Shown: positions 1 through 9,059 of the stretch, piece after piece | Layout: each line of letters opens with the position of its first letter | Position numbering within the stretch: position 1 is the stretch's first letter | DNA from: Mesorhizobium qingshengii | Lineage (GTDB): Bacteria; Pseudomonadota; Alphaproteobacteria; Rhizobiales; Rhizobiaceae | Assembly (NCBI RefSeq): GCF_027563465.1 | Contig: NZ_JAPFQA010000001.1 | Coordinates: 620,001-684,000, forward strand | Length of the DNA: 64,000 nt | Direction of reading: 5' to 3' | Made by a program: the position numbers and the translations under genes | Notes under the pieces: generated by a model | Database searches by the model: none | Seen by the model: the letters and a program-made list of their open reading frames with translations, nothing else | What the model was told of the DNA's origin: nothing

Positions 1-1
1 C

Positions 2-868
2 ACCGAGACCGACCAGGCCAGCGCTACCGTCACCGATCTGAAATACCGGATCAACGTCAACGACTTTGCCCATGAGGCGGCCAAGTCGCTCGAAATGAAC
101 GAAGTCGGCATCTGCAACATCTCGACGCGGACGCCGATCGCCTTCGACCCGTTTGCTGAAAACCGCACGACCGGCGCCTTCATCCTGATTGACCGCATCA
201 GCAACGCCACGGTCGGTGCCGGCATGATCCTGCACTCGCTGCGCCGGGCCGAAAATATCCACTGGCAGTCGCTCGATGTCGGCAAGCGCGTGCGTGCCGA
301 CATGAAGAACCAGCGGCCTGCCGTGTTCTGGTTCACCGGACTGTCGGGCTCCGGCAAGTCGACCATCGCCAACCTGTTCGAAAAGAAGCTGTTCGCCACC
401 GGCCGCCATACCTATATCCTCGACGGCGACAATGTCCGTCACGGTCTTAATCGCGATCTTGGTTTCACCGACGCCGATCGCGTCGAGAACATTCGCCGCG
501 TCGCCGAGGTTGCGCGCTTGATGGCTGATGCTGGGCTGATCGTCATTGTTTCGTTCATTTCGCCGTTCAGCGCCGAGCGGCGCATGGCGCGCGAGTTGAT
601 GGCCGACGGCGAATTCGTCGAGGTGTTTGTCGATACGCCCTTCGAGGAATGCGCCAGGCGTGACCCGAAGGGCCTCTACGCGCGTGCGCTGAACGGCGAG
701 ATCAAGAATTTCACCGGTGTGGATTCCCCTTACGAGGCGCCGGAAAAACCGGAAATCCATCTGAAGACGCTCGGCAAATCGGCCGAAGAGATGGTAGATA
801 CCCTGGAACACTGGCTGAACGAGCGCGACATTGCCGAAGACCAATACGACAGCGGCGGCGGCATCTGA
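2..868 (+). CDS. cysNC: CysN/CysC (NodQ-like) bifunctional sulfate-activation enzyme, C-terminal part
   Basis: This is the 3' end of a gene that starts before the window; 288 codons are visible. The first ~100 residues resemble the end of the sulfate adenylyltransferase large subunit (CysN). From about base 335 an adenylylsulfate kinase (CysC) domain follows. Its P-loop GLSGSGKST is clear, with the kinase motifs [15 protein letters not shown] and [17 protein letters not shown] after it. The CysN part makes adenosine phosphosulfate and the CysC part phosphorylates it to PAPS, for cysteine synthesis or sulfation in the cytoplasm. cysQ follows after 10 bases, fitting a cysD-cysNC-cysQ operon. 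The domain call is secure. Whether the product feeds assimilation or sulfation of a polysaccharide or Nod factor cannot be told from this fragment. Confidence 0.93.
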   Translation, partial: TETDQASATVTDLKYRINVNDFAHEAAKSLEMNEVGICNISTRTPIAFDPFAENRTTGAFILIDRISNATVGAGMILHSLRRAENIHWQSLDVGKRVRADMKNQRPAVFWFTGLSGSGKSTIANLFEKKLFATGRHTYILDGDNVRHGLNRDLGFTDADRVENIRRVAEVARLMADAGLIVIVSFISPFSAERRMARELMADGEFVEVFVDTPFEECARRDPKGLYARALNGEIKNFTGVDSPYEAPEKPEIHLKTLGKSAEEMVDTLEHWLNERDIAEDQYDSGGGI

Positions 869-878
869 CGACGGGCTG

Positions 879-1670
879 ATGCTCGAAATCTTCGAGCGGC
901 TGGCTCTGGCGGCCGGACGCGAGGTGATGCGCGTATTCCACGAGGGCTGTGCGGTCGACCGTAAATCCGATTCCTCGCCGGTGACCGAGGCGGACCGCGA
1001 GAGCGAGAAGATCATTCTCGCCGGGCTGCGCACCGCATTTCCCGACATTCCGTGCGTGGCCGAGGAAGAAGCGTCCGCCGGTGTCGTGCCACCTGACCTG
1101 CAGGGGGCCTTCTTTCTGATCGACCCGCTCGACGGCACCAAGGAATTTGTCAACCGTCGCACCGATTTCACCGTCAACATAGCCCTGGTTCGCCATGGTG
1201 TGCCGGAAGTCGGCGTCGTCTTTGCGCCTTGCACCGGCCGTTTCTTTTCCGGCCGGCCGGGCAGGGCGGAATCGCTCGAAATCAATGGCGATTACCAGAT
1301 TGTCGGCCGCCGGCCGATCTCGGTGAGAACGGCTGCAGCGCCGCTGGCCGTCGTTGCCAGCCGCTCGCACAACACACCGGAAACCGAGGCCTACATTCGC
1401 GACCTCCGTGCCGCCGAGATCGTCTCGGTCGGTTCGTCCTTGAAATTCTGTCTTCTCGCCAGCGCCGAAGCGGACGTCTATCCGCGCTTCGGCCGTACCA
1501 TGGAATGGGACACGGCGGCGGGCGACGCCGTGCTGCGCGCGGCCGGCGGCATGACGCGCACGCTGGACGGTCAGCCCCTGGTCTATGGCAAGCGCAGGCA
1601 AAGCGATGACGAGGACTTCGCCAATCCGCATTTCATCGCCAGCGGCAGGGCAGGGACCAGCCCCGTCTGA
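879..1670 (+). CDS. cysQ: 3'(2'),5'-bisphosphate nucleotidase CysQ
   Basis: An inositol-monophosphatase-fold phosphatase that removes the 3'-phosphate from PAP or PAPS, clearing the by-product of sulfate activation. The metal and substrate motifs are present: the EAD of VTEADRESE, the EE of VAEEEAS, the IDPLDGTKEF signature, and a C-terminal WDTAAGDAVLRAAGG. I place the start at the ATG at 879, giving 263 aa beginning MLEIFERLALAAG, where family members usually begin. A TTG at 831 in the same frame would add 16 residues and overlap cysNC by 38 bases; neither start has a strong ribosome-binding site. It sits directly behind cysNC, as expected for its job. It converges on the next gene with a 14-base gap. 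Confidence 0.9.
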   Translation: MLEIFERLALAAGREVMRVFHEGCAVDRKSDSSPVTEADRESEKIILAGLRTAFPDIPCVAEEEASAGVVPPDLQGAFFLIDPLDGTKEFVNRRTDFTVNIALVRHGVPEVGVVFAPCTGRFFSGRPGRAESLEINGDYQIVGRRPISVRTAAAPLAVVASRSHNTPETEAYIRDLRAAEIVSVGSSLKFCLLASAEADVYPRFGRTMEWDTAAGDAVLRAAGGMTRTLDGQPLVYGKRRQSDDEDFANPHFIASGRAGTSPV

Positions 1671-1684
1671 CACCGGTCGACTGG

Positions 1685-2827
1685 TTACTCGGCGGCGGCC
1701 TGCGCTGAATTCGAGCCGATGTAGTTGCGGATCGTCTCGATGATGCGGTCCTGGTCGGTTTCGCTGAGATAAGCATGCATCGGCAGGCAGAGGATCCGCT
1801 TCGGCAGTTCCTCCGACACGGCAAGACCGGTCGGCGTACGTGGGTAGTCGCGATAGGCGACTTGGGCATGCAGTGGCTTGACGTAGTAGATGACCGACGG
1901 AATGCCCTTCTCGCCGAGATGCGCCTTCAGCCCGTCGCGCTTGGGCGTTTCGATCGCGTACTGCGCCCACGCCGAACGGCTGCCGCCGAGGTTACGGGCG
2001 GCGGTGACGATATCGCCAAGCCCCTCGGCGTAGCGGTTTGCCACCAACTGGCGGGCAACCATCTCGTCTTCGAGAATGGCCAGCTTCTCGATCAGGATCG
2101 CCGCCTGCAGCGTGTCGAGCCGGGAATTGATGCCGACGCGGACATTGTCATATTGCGTCTCGCCCTTGCCGTGGAAGGCGAAGGAACGCAGTTGCTCGGC
2201 CAGTGCATCGTCATTGGTGAACATCGCGCCGCCATCGCCGTAGCAGCCAAGCGGTTTTGCCGGGTAGAAGCTGGTTGAGCCGACGGCGCCGAACGAACCG
2301 CACATCTTGCCATCGAGCGAACCGCCCATCGACTGGGCGGCATCCTCGATCACCATCAGATTCTCTCGATTGGCGATCGCCATGATCGCGTCGTAGTCGG
2401 CGGCGAGGCCGAACAGGTCGACCGGAATGATCGCCTTTGGCTTCAGCCGGCCTTCCTTCTTGATCATGGCGATGGCAGCCTCGAGGCTGCCAATGTCGAT
2501 ATTGTAGGTCGCCGGATCGACGTCGACAAAAACCGGTTCTGCCTTGGCCAATGCCACCACTTCGGCGGTGGCGGCGAAAGTGAAGCTCGGCACGAACACG
2601 GCGTCGCCCGGACCGACGCCGGCCGCAAACAGAGGCAACAAAAGCGCATCTGTGCCGTTGGCGCAGGCCACGACATGCTTGGTGCCGATATAGGCGGCCA
2701 GCTTGTTTTCGAATTCGGCGACCTGCGGTCCGAGGATATAACGGCCCTCTTCGACGACGCGATCTATCGCGGCCTTCAGCCGATCGCGGATTCGTTCGCG
2801 CTGGGCGCCAAGATCGATGAACTGCAT
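1685..2827 (-). CDS. DegT/DnrJ/EryC1/StrS aminotransferase, WbpE-like
   Basis: A PLP-dependent sugar aminotransferase of 380 aa that swaps a keto group on a nucleotide sugar for an amino group. The family motifs are clear: VIEDAAQSMGG, the PLP lysine in TSFYPAKPLGCYGDGG, and GINSRLDTLQAAIL. The closest resemblance I recognise is to WbpE/WlbC-type enzymes, which aminate UDP-2-acetamido-3-keto-glucuronate for surface polysaccharides. No other amino-sugar gene lies beside it, so the substrate is inferred only from the family. It is transcribed alone. The 258 bases upstream (2828-3085) hold no gene I can support and must carry its promoter. Confidence 0.88.
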   Translation of the reverse strand: MQFIDLGAQRERIRDRLKAAIDRVVEEGRYILGPQVAEFENKLAAYIGTKHVVACANGTDALLLPLFAAGVGPGDAVFVPSFTFAATAEVVALAKAEPVFVDVDPATYNIDIGSLEAAIAMIKKEGRLKPKAIIPVDLFGLAADYDAIMAIANRENLMVIEDAAQSMGGSLDGKMCGSFGAVGSTSFYPAKPLGCYGDGGAMFTNDDALAEQLRSFAFHGKGETQYDNVRVGINSRLDTLQAAILIEKLAILEDEMVARQLVANRYAEGLGDIVTAARNLGGSRSAWAQYAIETPKRDGLKAHLGEKGIPSVIYYVKPLHAQVAYRDYPRTPTGLAVSEELPKRILCLPMHAYLSETDQDRIIETIRNYIGSNSAQAAAE

Positions 2828-3085
2828 GTCGGCCTCAAAACGGTTTAGCCAGAGATAGTGGCCCGCTGGTACCAGAGTTGCGCCTGTCGAGAAAGCCGGA
2901 CCGGCAAAGCCGCGAATTGCGCAAGTGTCGCAGTCTGTTACCGCTATTTTCCAGCGTGTCTTCGCGAGATGCCGGAAATCCGGGATTCGCCGGGCGCGAT
3001 CTCACCTTTATAGTCCCTGGAACAGGCCCTGCGAAACATAAAGTGATCGACAAGCTCAATCTATCTTGAGCCCGCTGCGGTCTGC

Positions 3086-4009
3086 TCAGGCGATCTCGTG
3101 CCGCCAGGGGGGATTGGCACCGGCCCGCGACACGGTCACCGCCGCCGCCTTGGCGCCAAGCGCCAGCGCCGTTTGAATGGCATCTTCCGACAGGCTGGCG
3201 GTCGCCGCCTTCGTCAGCAGGCCCTGCTCATGCAAGGAGGCGAGGATACCGGCATTGAACGTGTCGCCGGCGCCGACCGTATCGACCACCTTGACCTTTT
3301 CCGGCATCACCGTGACGGCGTGATCCCTGGTGTAGCCGACGGCGCCTTCGCTGCCATGGGTGACGACGATCAGCTTCGGGCCGCGGTCGAGCCAGTTGCG
3401 GACAACGTCCTCGTGCGAGCCGGCTTCGCCGAACCAGTGCAGGTCCTCGTCCGACAGTTTCACGATGTCGGCCATGGCCATCATGGCGCGGATGCGCCTG
3501 AGGTGCTTTGCCTTGTCGGGGATGAAGTTAGGCCGGATGTTGGGGTCGAGCATCATGACGCGCCGGCCATGCTCGCGCCGCATGAACTCCTCATAGGCAC
3601 CACCGGCGGGCTCGGAGATCAGGCTGATGGCGCCGAACAGCATGGCTTCGATCTCGTCACCGAGTTCCGGCAAATCGTCGATGGTCAGCATGCGTCCGGC
3701 CGTGTTCTCGTCGTAGAATGTGTAGGTCGCCTGGCCATTGTTCAGCCGCACGAAGGCGAGCGTGGTTGGCCTAGGCGAGGTGTGCGCATAGGTGGAGCTG
3801 ACCTTGCTGGCCCCAAGCGCATCCCGCAACTGGCCGCCGAACAGATCCGACGACAGGCCCGAAAAGAAACCTGCCGGCGCGCCCAGCCGGCCAAGCGCTA
3901 TCGCGGTGTTGAAGACCGCGCCGCCGACATAGGGGGCAAAGGCCGGCTCACCCTCTGTCGTTGTACGCGGCAGCATGTCGATCAAGGCTTCGCCGCAGCA
4001 GAGGATCAT
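3086..4009 (-). CDS. frcK: PfkB-family sugar kinase (fructokinase-like)
   Basis: A ribokinase-fold kinase of 307 aa. It opens with ILCCGEALIDMLP, has the substrate-loop region GGAVFNTAIALGRLG, and ends with the PfkB signature VDTVGAGDTFNAG carrying the catalytic Asp. It probably phosphorylates fructose or a related sugar with ATP in the cytoplasm. Its start overlaps the mutarotase gene upstream by 4 bases, so the two are translationally coupled. That pair follows a ROK regulator which is divergent from an frc-type ABC transporter. In Sinorhizobium meliloti a kinase gene (frcK) belongs to the frc locus, and I use that symbol by analogy. The kinase family is certain; the sugar is inference. Confidence 0.85.
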   Translation of the reverse strand: MILCCGEALIDMLPRTTTEGEPAFAPYVGGAVFNTAIALGRLGAPAGFFSGLSSDLFGGQLRDALGASKVSSTYAHTSPRPTTLAFVRLNNGQATYTFYDENTAGRMLTIDDLPELGDEIEAMLFGAISLISEPAGGAYEEFMRREHGRRVMMLDPNIRPNFIPDKAKHLRRIRAMMAMADIVKLSDEDLHWFGEAGSHEDVVRNWLDRGPKLIVVTHGSEGAVGYTRDHAVTVMPEKVKVVDTVGAGDTFNAGILASLHEQGLLTKAATASLSEDAIQTALALGAKAAAVTVSRAGANPPWRHEIA

Positions 4010-4452
4010 GGTTTCCTGGTCTCCGGCGGATAGATCACGCCCTTGCGGATGATGATGTTGGCGTAGAGTCGCGGCTCGCTTGTCGCGACGATGGCATACG
4101 CCGATTTGACCCGTGCATAGAAGTCGGCGCCGGCCAGCGCAACCACCTTGCGGCCCGGCGCGCGTTTGGCGCAGATTGCCTCCACCTCATGGTGGACAGG
4201 ATCGGCGAGCGAGGGATCGCCTCTCACCGACGCGCGAAACAGGGCTTCCGGCACGGCGTCGTCCACCGGCAGGATGCTCAATATCGCGTCGAGCACCGGG
4301 ATGAGGTGGTGACCGTCGGCCCGCACCAGCCGGGTTGCCTGGTGTTCTGCCGGATAATTTCCATCGACCAGGGCGATCTCATCGCCATGGCCCATGGCGC
4401 GCAGTGTCGCCAGAAGGTCCGGACCGAGCAGCGCCGGGATCCCGATCAGCAT
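4006..4452 (-). CDS. RbsD/FucU-family sugar mutarotase
   Basis: A 148-aa protein of the RbsD/FucU family, which speeds interconversion of sugar ring or anomeric forms so the right form reaches transporter or kinase. Conserved features include the start MLIGIPALLGPDLLATL, the MGHGDEIALVDGNYPA segment with the family histidine, and the C-terminal YANIIIRKGVI. Length and the YANIIIRKG end fit FucU better than RbsD. It lies between the ROK regulator gene (stop one base upstream) and the kinase, with a 4-base overlap into the kinase. No fucose-pathway genes are present, so its substrate is probably the sugar carried by the neighbouring Frc-type transporter. Confidence 0.85.
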   Translation of the reverse strand: MLIGIPALLGPDLLATLRAMGHGDEIALVDGNYPAEHQATRLVRADGHHLIPVLDAILSILPVDDAVPEALFRASVRGDPSLADPVHHEVEAICAKRAPGRKVVALAGADFYARVKSAYAIVATSEPRLYANIIIRKGVIYPPETRKP

Positions 4453-5679
4453 TCAGGCACTCCTGGAAATCGTCGTCGAACCGATCAGGAAACGTTCGGA
4501 AAGCGGCAGGCTGGCGCCGCCGAGCGCCCGGGCATGGATGCCGACGGTTCCCTCGCGAACGGCGGGAAGTTTCAAGCCTTCAGCGTCGATCATGGCGATG
4601 GCGGCGACGATGGCGTCAACCAGCCGGCGGCGCACGGCTTTCGGCATCCAGCCGTCGATCACCGCCGCCTCGAAATCGATGACCGAGGATGCCGCGACGA
4701 TGGCATAGGCAAGCGCCTGCGAAGCGCTGGCTATCCATGCCTCGAGTTCGGGACCGATCTCGCCCCAGTCTTCCGGCGACGTCCACAGATGCGAGGCCTC
4801 GACGCCACGCGCGTTGAGCGCCTTTTCGAGCATGGCGATGGATGCCACGTCGATCAGCTGTGTCGGCTTTCCGTCCGGTCCGGGCACGGGCATGGAGCCG
4901 AGGGCGCCGGCATTGCCGGTTGGCCCGCCGAACAGCCGGCCATTCAGCACGATGCCGCCGCCGGCAAAGGCGCCGATATAGAAATAGACGAAGTCACGCG
5001 CCGCGCCGGCCTGGCCAAAGACGAGCTCGGCACCGCAGGCCGAAGTGGCATCGTTCTGCAGGTAGACCGGAAAATCGCATTGCGCCTGGATGTCGGCGCG
5101 AATGTCGCGGTGACGCCATTCGTCCATGACGTCGCGCGGGGCGCCGGCGGTGTCGGCCCAGTTCCACAATTCGAACGGCATGGCGATCCCCAGGCCGGCG
5201 ATGCGCTTGTCCTGCGCTGGCGTCAGCTCGCCGCGCATCTGCCGCATGCCGTTGGTGACGAATTCCACTGTCTCGCGTGGCGCCGGATAGCGGTACGAAT
5301 GCTGCAGCATCGAACGGACATGGCCAAGGAAATCGATCAGCACGAGTTCGGCGCTGCGGCGGCCGATCTTCAGGCCGATGAAGTAGGCGCCATCGGGATT
5401 GAGCGCCATGGGGATGGAGGGTTGGCCGATCTTGCCGCGCAACGGCGCCTGACGAACGAGAAGGCTTTCCTCCTCCAGCTCGCGCATGATGACCGAAACC
5501 GTCTGCGCGGAAAGCCCGGTCATGCGCGCGATATCGGACTTCGCCAGGCTGCCGTGCTGCCGCACCAGCGAGAGCACCAGCCGCTCGTTGTGGTCGCGCA
5601 TGCCGCTTTGGTTGGTGCCGCGGTGAATGAGGCTCTCATTCGCTTCGGGCGAACCGTGCCTCGCAATGGCGGTCTCCAC
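4453..5679 (-). CDS. frcR: ROK-family transcriptional regulator (FrcR/NagC-like)
   Basis: A repressor-type regulator of 408 aa. The N-terminal third has a winged helix-turn-helix (ERLVLSLVRQHGSLAKSDIA and LSAQTVSVIMREL). A ROK sugar-kinase-like domain follows, beginning near GAYFIGLKIGRR. The open frame extends upstream, but a GTG at 5679 has GGGAGG eight bases before it and gives the normal ROK-regulator length, so I use it. It is divergent from frcB, with a strong inverted repeat (5741-5778) in the spacer. Kinase and mutarotase genes lie directly downstream. Inference: it represses both sides of the locus and is released by the transported sugar or its phosphate. Confidence 0.88.
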   Translation of the reverse strand: METAIARHGSPEANESLIHRGTNQSGMRDHNERLVLSLVRQHGSLAKSDIARMTGLSAQTVSVIMRELEEESLLVRQAPLRGKIGQPSIPMALNPDGAYFIGLKIGRRSAELVLIDFLGHVRSMLQHSYRYPAPRETVEFVTNGMRQMRGELTPAQDKRIAGLGIAMPFELWNWADTAGAPRDVMDEWRHRDIRADIQAQCDFPVYLQNDATSACGAELVFGQAGAARDFVYFYIGAFAGGGIVLNGRLFGGPTGNAGALGSMPVPGPDGKPTQLIDVASIAMLEKALNARGVEASHLWTSPEDWGEIGPELEAWIASASQALAYAIVAASSVIDFEAAVIDGWMPKAVRRRLVDAIVAAIAMIDAEGLKLPAVREGTVGIHARALGGASLPLSERFLIGSTTISRSA

Positions 5680-5740
5680 CCTGTTCCTCCCGTCGTTTCC
5701 CCTCAATGCTTTTGGGCCAGAATGAGCGAACGAAGCAAGC

Positions 5741-5778
5741 CTGTCAATAATAAATAAGAGTGATTTAATTATTGACAG
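5741..5778. promoter_or_regulatory. Inverted-repeat operator candidate between frcR and frcB
   Basis: A 38-base near-palindrome. The outer arms CTGTCAATAAT (5741-5751) and its exact reverse complement (5768-5778) match over 11 bases, and pairing continues inward if one base is skipped. It is an AT-rich island in GC-rich DNA. It sits 61 bases upstream of the frcR GTG and 112 bases upstream of the frcB GTG, where a repressor could control both promoters. The ROK regulator next door is the obvious candidate to bind it. Confidence 0.7.
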
Positions 5779-5890
5779 AGGCGTCGGTCTGGTGTCTGTT
5801 GGGACAGCGTCCACGCTGGGAGAAGTTCGTTGGATGCGCTGCGGATGCCGGTTGGCCGGCGTCCAGAGTGGTTCCACTGGGAGGAAAATC

Positions 5891-6925
5891 GTGACCAATA
5901 CAAAACTGTTGAAATCGACCGTGTTTGCCGCCGCTGCTCTGGGTCTGATGGCGTTTGCATCGTCCGCGTCCGCGGCCGGTGTTGGCGCCTGCCTGATCAC
6001 CAAGACCGACACCAACCCCTTCTTCGTCAAGATGAAGGAAGGCGCCACGGCGAAAGCCAAGGAACTCGGCGTCGACCTCAAGACCTACGCCGGCAAGATC
6101 GACGGCGACAGCGAGAGCCAGGTGGCAGCGATCGAAAGCTGCATCGCCGACGGCGCCAAGGGTATCCTGATCACCGCATCCGACACCAAGGGCATCGTGC
6201 CTACGGTGAAGAAGGCGCGTGACGCCGGCCTGCTGGTGATTGCGCTCGACACGCCGCTCGATCCGATCGACGCGGCCGACGCCACCTTCGCCACCGACAA
6301 TCTCGAGGCCGGCAAGCTGATCGGCGCCTGGGCCGCCGCCACGCTCGGCGACAAGGCCAAGGACGCCAAGATCGGCTTCCTCGACCTGACCCCGTCGCAG
6401 CCGACCGTGGACGTGCTGCGCGACCAGGGCTTCATGATGGGCTACGGCATCGATGTGAAGGACCCCAACAAGATCGGCGACGAGACCGACCCGCGCATCG
6501 TCGGCCACGACGTCACCAACGGCAACGAGGAAGGCGGCCGCAAGGCGATGGAGAACCTTCTGCAGAAGGACAACACCATCAACGTCATCCACACCATCAA
6601 CGAGCCGGCCGCTGTCGGTGCCTACCAGGCGCTCAAGGCCGTCGGCCTTGAAAAGCAGGTGCTGATCGTCTCGGTCGACGGCGGTTGCCCCGGCGTGAAG
6701 TCGGTTACGGAAGGCGTGATCGGCGCGACGTCGCAGCAATACCCGCTGCAGATGGCGGCCCTCGGCATCGAGGCGATCGCTGCTTTCGCCAAGGACGGAA
6801 CGAAGCCAAAGCCGACCGAAGGCAAGAATTTCTTCGATACCGGCGTCAACCTGGTGACCGACAAGCCGGCCACTGGTGTGAAGTCCATCGACACCAAGGA
6901 AGGCCTCGCCAAGTGCTGGGGCTGA
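5891..6925 (+). CDS. frcB: Sugar ABC transporter periplasmic binding protein (FrcB-like)
   Basis: A 344-aa periplasmic sugar-binding protein of the RbsB/FrcB type (Peripla_BP_4). I take the GTG at 5891, preceded by GGGAGGAAAATC, because it puts a normal signal peptide at the N-terminus: charged TNTKLLK, a hydrophobic core, then cleavage after SSASA. The mature protein begins with the family strand [19 protein letters not shown]. Later [14 protein letters not shown] and [13 protein letters not shown] are typical ligand-pocket segments. It delivers sugar to FrcC/FrcA; fructose, possibly also ribose and mannose, is inferred from the S. meliloti system. A hairpin follows the stop codon. Confidence 0.9.
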   Translation: MTNTKLLKSTVFAAAALGLMAFASSASAAGVGACLITKTDTNPFFVKMKEGATAKAKELGVDLKTYAGKIDGDSESQVAAIESCIADGAKGILITASDTKGIVPTVKKARDAGLLVIALDTPLDPIDAADATFATDNLEAGKLIGAWAAATLGDKAKDAKIGFLDLTPSQPTVDVLRDQGFMMGYGIDVKDPNKIGDETDPRIVGHDVTNGNEEGGRKAMENLLQKDNTINVIHTINEPAAVGAYQALKAVGLEKQVLIVSVDGGCPGVKSVTEGVIGATSQQYPLQMAALGIEAIAAFAKDGTKPKPTEGKNFFDTGVNLVTDKPATGVKSIDTKEGLAKCWG

Positions 6926-6957
6926 TGCCGGTCTGACCGGCAATCCACGGAACCTGA

Positions 6958-6983
6958 GCGGTCGGGGCTTGATCCCCGGCCGC
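6958..6983 (+). terminator. Hairpin between frcB and frcC (partial terminator or mRNA stabiliser)
   Basis: GCGGTCGGGG and CCCCGGCCGC pair over nine of ten bases around a 6-base loop. No T-run follows. Its place after a binding-protein gene and before the permease gene suits a structure that lets more binding protein than permease be made. Confidence 0.5.
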
Positions 6984-7086
6984 TTCGGGTGGACGATGGG
7001 TCGCGTAACCGCGAACAATCCCGGCGACAGACCGGAAAGGCGTGGACGGGCGTCGGCGTGTGGCTGACACCCTACGGGGAGGAAAC

Positions 7087-8148
7087 ATGGCTCAAGCTCA
7101 GGAATTCGAGAAAGTTCTCTCGAGCAGCGACACAAGTGTTGCCGCTTTTGACGAGCACAAATCGGCCGTCAAGCGCGTCCAGCATTTCCTGCATTCAACG
7201 CCAGCCGCTGTGCCGCTGATCGTGCTGCTTCTGGCGATCATTGTCTTCGGCATCACGATCGGAGGGCGGTTCTTTTCGTCCTACACGCTGACGCTGATCC
7301 TGCAGCAGATCGCCATCGTCGGCATCCTCGGAGCCGCGCAGACGCTGGTCATCCTGACCGCTGGCATCGACCTGTCGATTGGCGTGATCATGGTGATTTC
7401 GGCCGTGATCATGGGCAATTGCGCGGTCAGCTACGGTCTGCCGAGCGTACTGGCCGTGGCGATAGGGCTTGCCGCCGGCGCGGCCTGCGGGCTGCTCAAC
7501 GGGGTGCTGGTCGCCTACATGAAGCTGCCGCCCTTCATCGTGACGCTCGGCACCTGGAACATCGTCATGGCCACGAACTTCATCTATTCGGCCAATGAGA
7601 CGATCCGCGACACCGACGTCGACAACCAGGCGCCGCTGCTGCATCTGTTCGCCCTGAGCTTCAAGATCGGCACGGCGGTGCTGACGCTCGGGGTCATTGC
7701 CACGGTCGTGCTCGTTTTGATCCTGTGGTACGTGCTCAATCACACGGCATGGGGCCGCCATGTCTACGCCGTTGGCGATGATCAGGAAGCGGCGAAGCTG
7801 TCGGGCATCCAGACCAAGAAGGTGTTGGTGACGGTCTACACCTTGGCCGGGTTGATCGCCGCTTTCGCTGCCTGGGTCTCCATCGGCCGCAATGGCTCGA
7901 TTTCGCCGTCGGCCGCCGTCACCGACTACAATCTGCAGGCGATCACCGCCACGGTGATCGGCGGTATTTCCCTGTTCGGCGGACGCGGCTCGATCCTGGG
8001 CACGCTGTTTGGCGCGATGATCGTCGGCGTCGTCTCCATGGGGCTCAACATGCTGGGCGCCGATCCGCAATGGAAAGTGCTGCTCACCGGTGTGCTGATC
8101 ATCGGCGCCGTGGCGATCGACCAATGGATCAGAAAGGTTTCCGCATGA
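7087..8148 (+). CDS. frcC: Sugar ABC transporter permease (FrcC-like)
   Basis: A 353-aa inner-membrane permease of the RbsC/BPD_transp_2 family. The ATG at 7087 has GGGGAGGAAAC just before it. A cytoplasmic N-terminus of about 45 residues is followed by many hydrophobic segments, the first near VPLIVLLLAIIVFG. The family motif LVILTAGIDLSIGVIM is present, as are GGRGSILGTLFGAMIVG and NLQAITATVIGG near the end. It forms the sugar channel driven by FrcA. Its stop overlaps the frcA start (ATGA), so the two are coupled. Confidence 0.92.
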   Translation: MAQAQEFEKVLSSSDTSVAAFDEHKSAVKRVQHFLHSTPAAVPLIVLLLAIIVFGITIGGRFFSSYTLTLILQQIAIVGILGAAQTLVILTAGIDLSIGVIMVISAVIMGNCAVSYGLPSVLAVAIGLAAGAACGLLNGVLVAYMKLPPFIVTLGTWNIVMATNFIYSANETIRDTDVDNQAPLLHLFALSFKIGTAVLTLGVIATVVLVLILWYVLNHTAWGRHVYAVGDDQEAAKLSGIQTKKVLVTVYTLAGLIAAFAAWVSIGRNGSISPSAAVTDYNLQAITATVIGGISLFGGRGSILGTLFGAMIVGVVSMGLNMLGADPQWKVLLTGVLIIGAVAIDQWIRKVSA

Positions 8149-8927
8149 CCCAGGAACCCATCCTCACCGCGCGCGGTCTGGTCAAGCGTTATGGCCGCGT
8201 CACCGCTCTCGACAATGCCGACTTCGACCTTTATCCGGGCGAAATCCTTGCCGTCATAGGCGACAATGGCGCCGGCAAGTCATCGCTCATCAAGGCGATT
8301 TCCGGCGCGGCCGTGCCCGACGAAGGCGAGATCCGGCTTGAAGGCAAACCCGTTGCCTTCAAATCGCCGATGGAGGCCCGCGAAGCCGGCATCGAGACGG
8401 TCTACCAGAACCTCGCGCTGTCGCCGGCGCTGTCTATCGCCGACAACATGTTCCTTGGTCGCGAGATCCGCAAACCGGGTTTTCTGGGCGACTGGCTTCG
8501 CATGCTCGACCGTCCGGCGATGGAAAAGCGCGCCCGCGACAAGCTCACCGAACTGGGCCTTATGACCATCCAGAACATCAGTCAGGCGGTGGAAACGCTG
8601 TCGGGCGGCCAACGCCAGGGCGTGGCGGTGGCGCGCGCCGCCGCATTCGGCAGCCGCGTGGTGATCATGGACGAACCGACTGCCGCCCTTGGCGTCAAGG
8701 AAAGCCGCCGCGTGCTGGAACTGATCCTCGACGTCAAGAAACGCGGGCTGCCGATCGTGCTGATCTCGCACAACATGCCGCATGTCTTCGAAGTGGCCGA
8801 CCGCATTCACATCCACCGGCTGGGCCGTCGCCTCTGTGTCATCGATCCCAAGCAATATACGATGTCCGATGCCGTTGCCTTCATGACCGGAGCCAAGGTT
8901 CCACCGGAGGCGGCACTGGCCGCCTGA
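8145..8927 (+). CDS. frcA: Sugar ABC transporter ATP-binding protein (FrcA-like)
   Basis: A single-domain ABC ATPase of 260 aa. It has Walker A GDNGAGKSS, signature LSGGQRQGVAVARA, Walker B VVIMDEPTAALG and the switch histidine in LISHNMPHVFE. Unlike RbsA or XylG, which have two fused ATPase domains, it carries one, as the S. meliloti FrcA does; two copies would assemble per transporter. Its start overlaps the frcC stop by 4 bases. The glycogen operon promoter begins about 50 bases after its stop. Confidence 0.92.
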   Translation: MTQEPILTARGLVKRYGRVTALDNADFDLYPGEILAVIGDNGAGKSSLIKAISGAAVPDEGEIRLEGKPVAFKSPMEAREAGIETVYQNLALSPALSIADNMFLGREIRKPGFLGDWLRMLDRPAMEKRARDKLTELGLMTIQNISQAVETLSGGQRQGVAVARAAAFGSRVVIMDEPTAALGVKESRRVLELILDVKKRGLPIVLISHNMPHVFEVADRIHIHRLGRRLCVIDPKQYTMSDAVAFMTGAKVPPEAALAA

Positions 8928-8975
8928 CTGCCAAATTGCCGCAGGGGCGCCTGGTTCCGTCGTTGTCTAAATCGA

Positions 8976-9003
8976 TTGAACATACTGAAAGATGCGCTAG
9001 CAT
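8976..9003 (+). promoter_or_regulatory. Sigma-70-type promoter candidate for the glycogen operon
   Basis: TTGAAC (8976-8981), a 16-base spacer and TAGCAT (8998-9003) form a plausible housekeeping promoter about 57 bases before the glgP ATG. The palindrome AATCGATT overlaps the left end of the -35 box and could be a repressor site. The only direct evidence is the match and its position. Confidence 0.4.
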
Positions 9004-9059
9004 GGGCTGGGAGGATTGTTGAAAGCCGGTATGATCGTGGCAACAGCACGAGAGGTAGC

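Noticed and set aside
2835-3069. Short ORFs on both strands upstream of the aminotransferase
   Set aside because: No ribosome site, low-complexity composition, and they occupy the promoter region of the neighbouring gene.
3961-5757. 598-codon plus-strand ORF opposite the mutarotase and ROK genes
   Set aside because: Arg/His/Asp-rich antisense shadow; the minus-strand genes have full family motifs.
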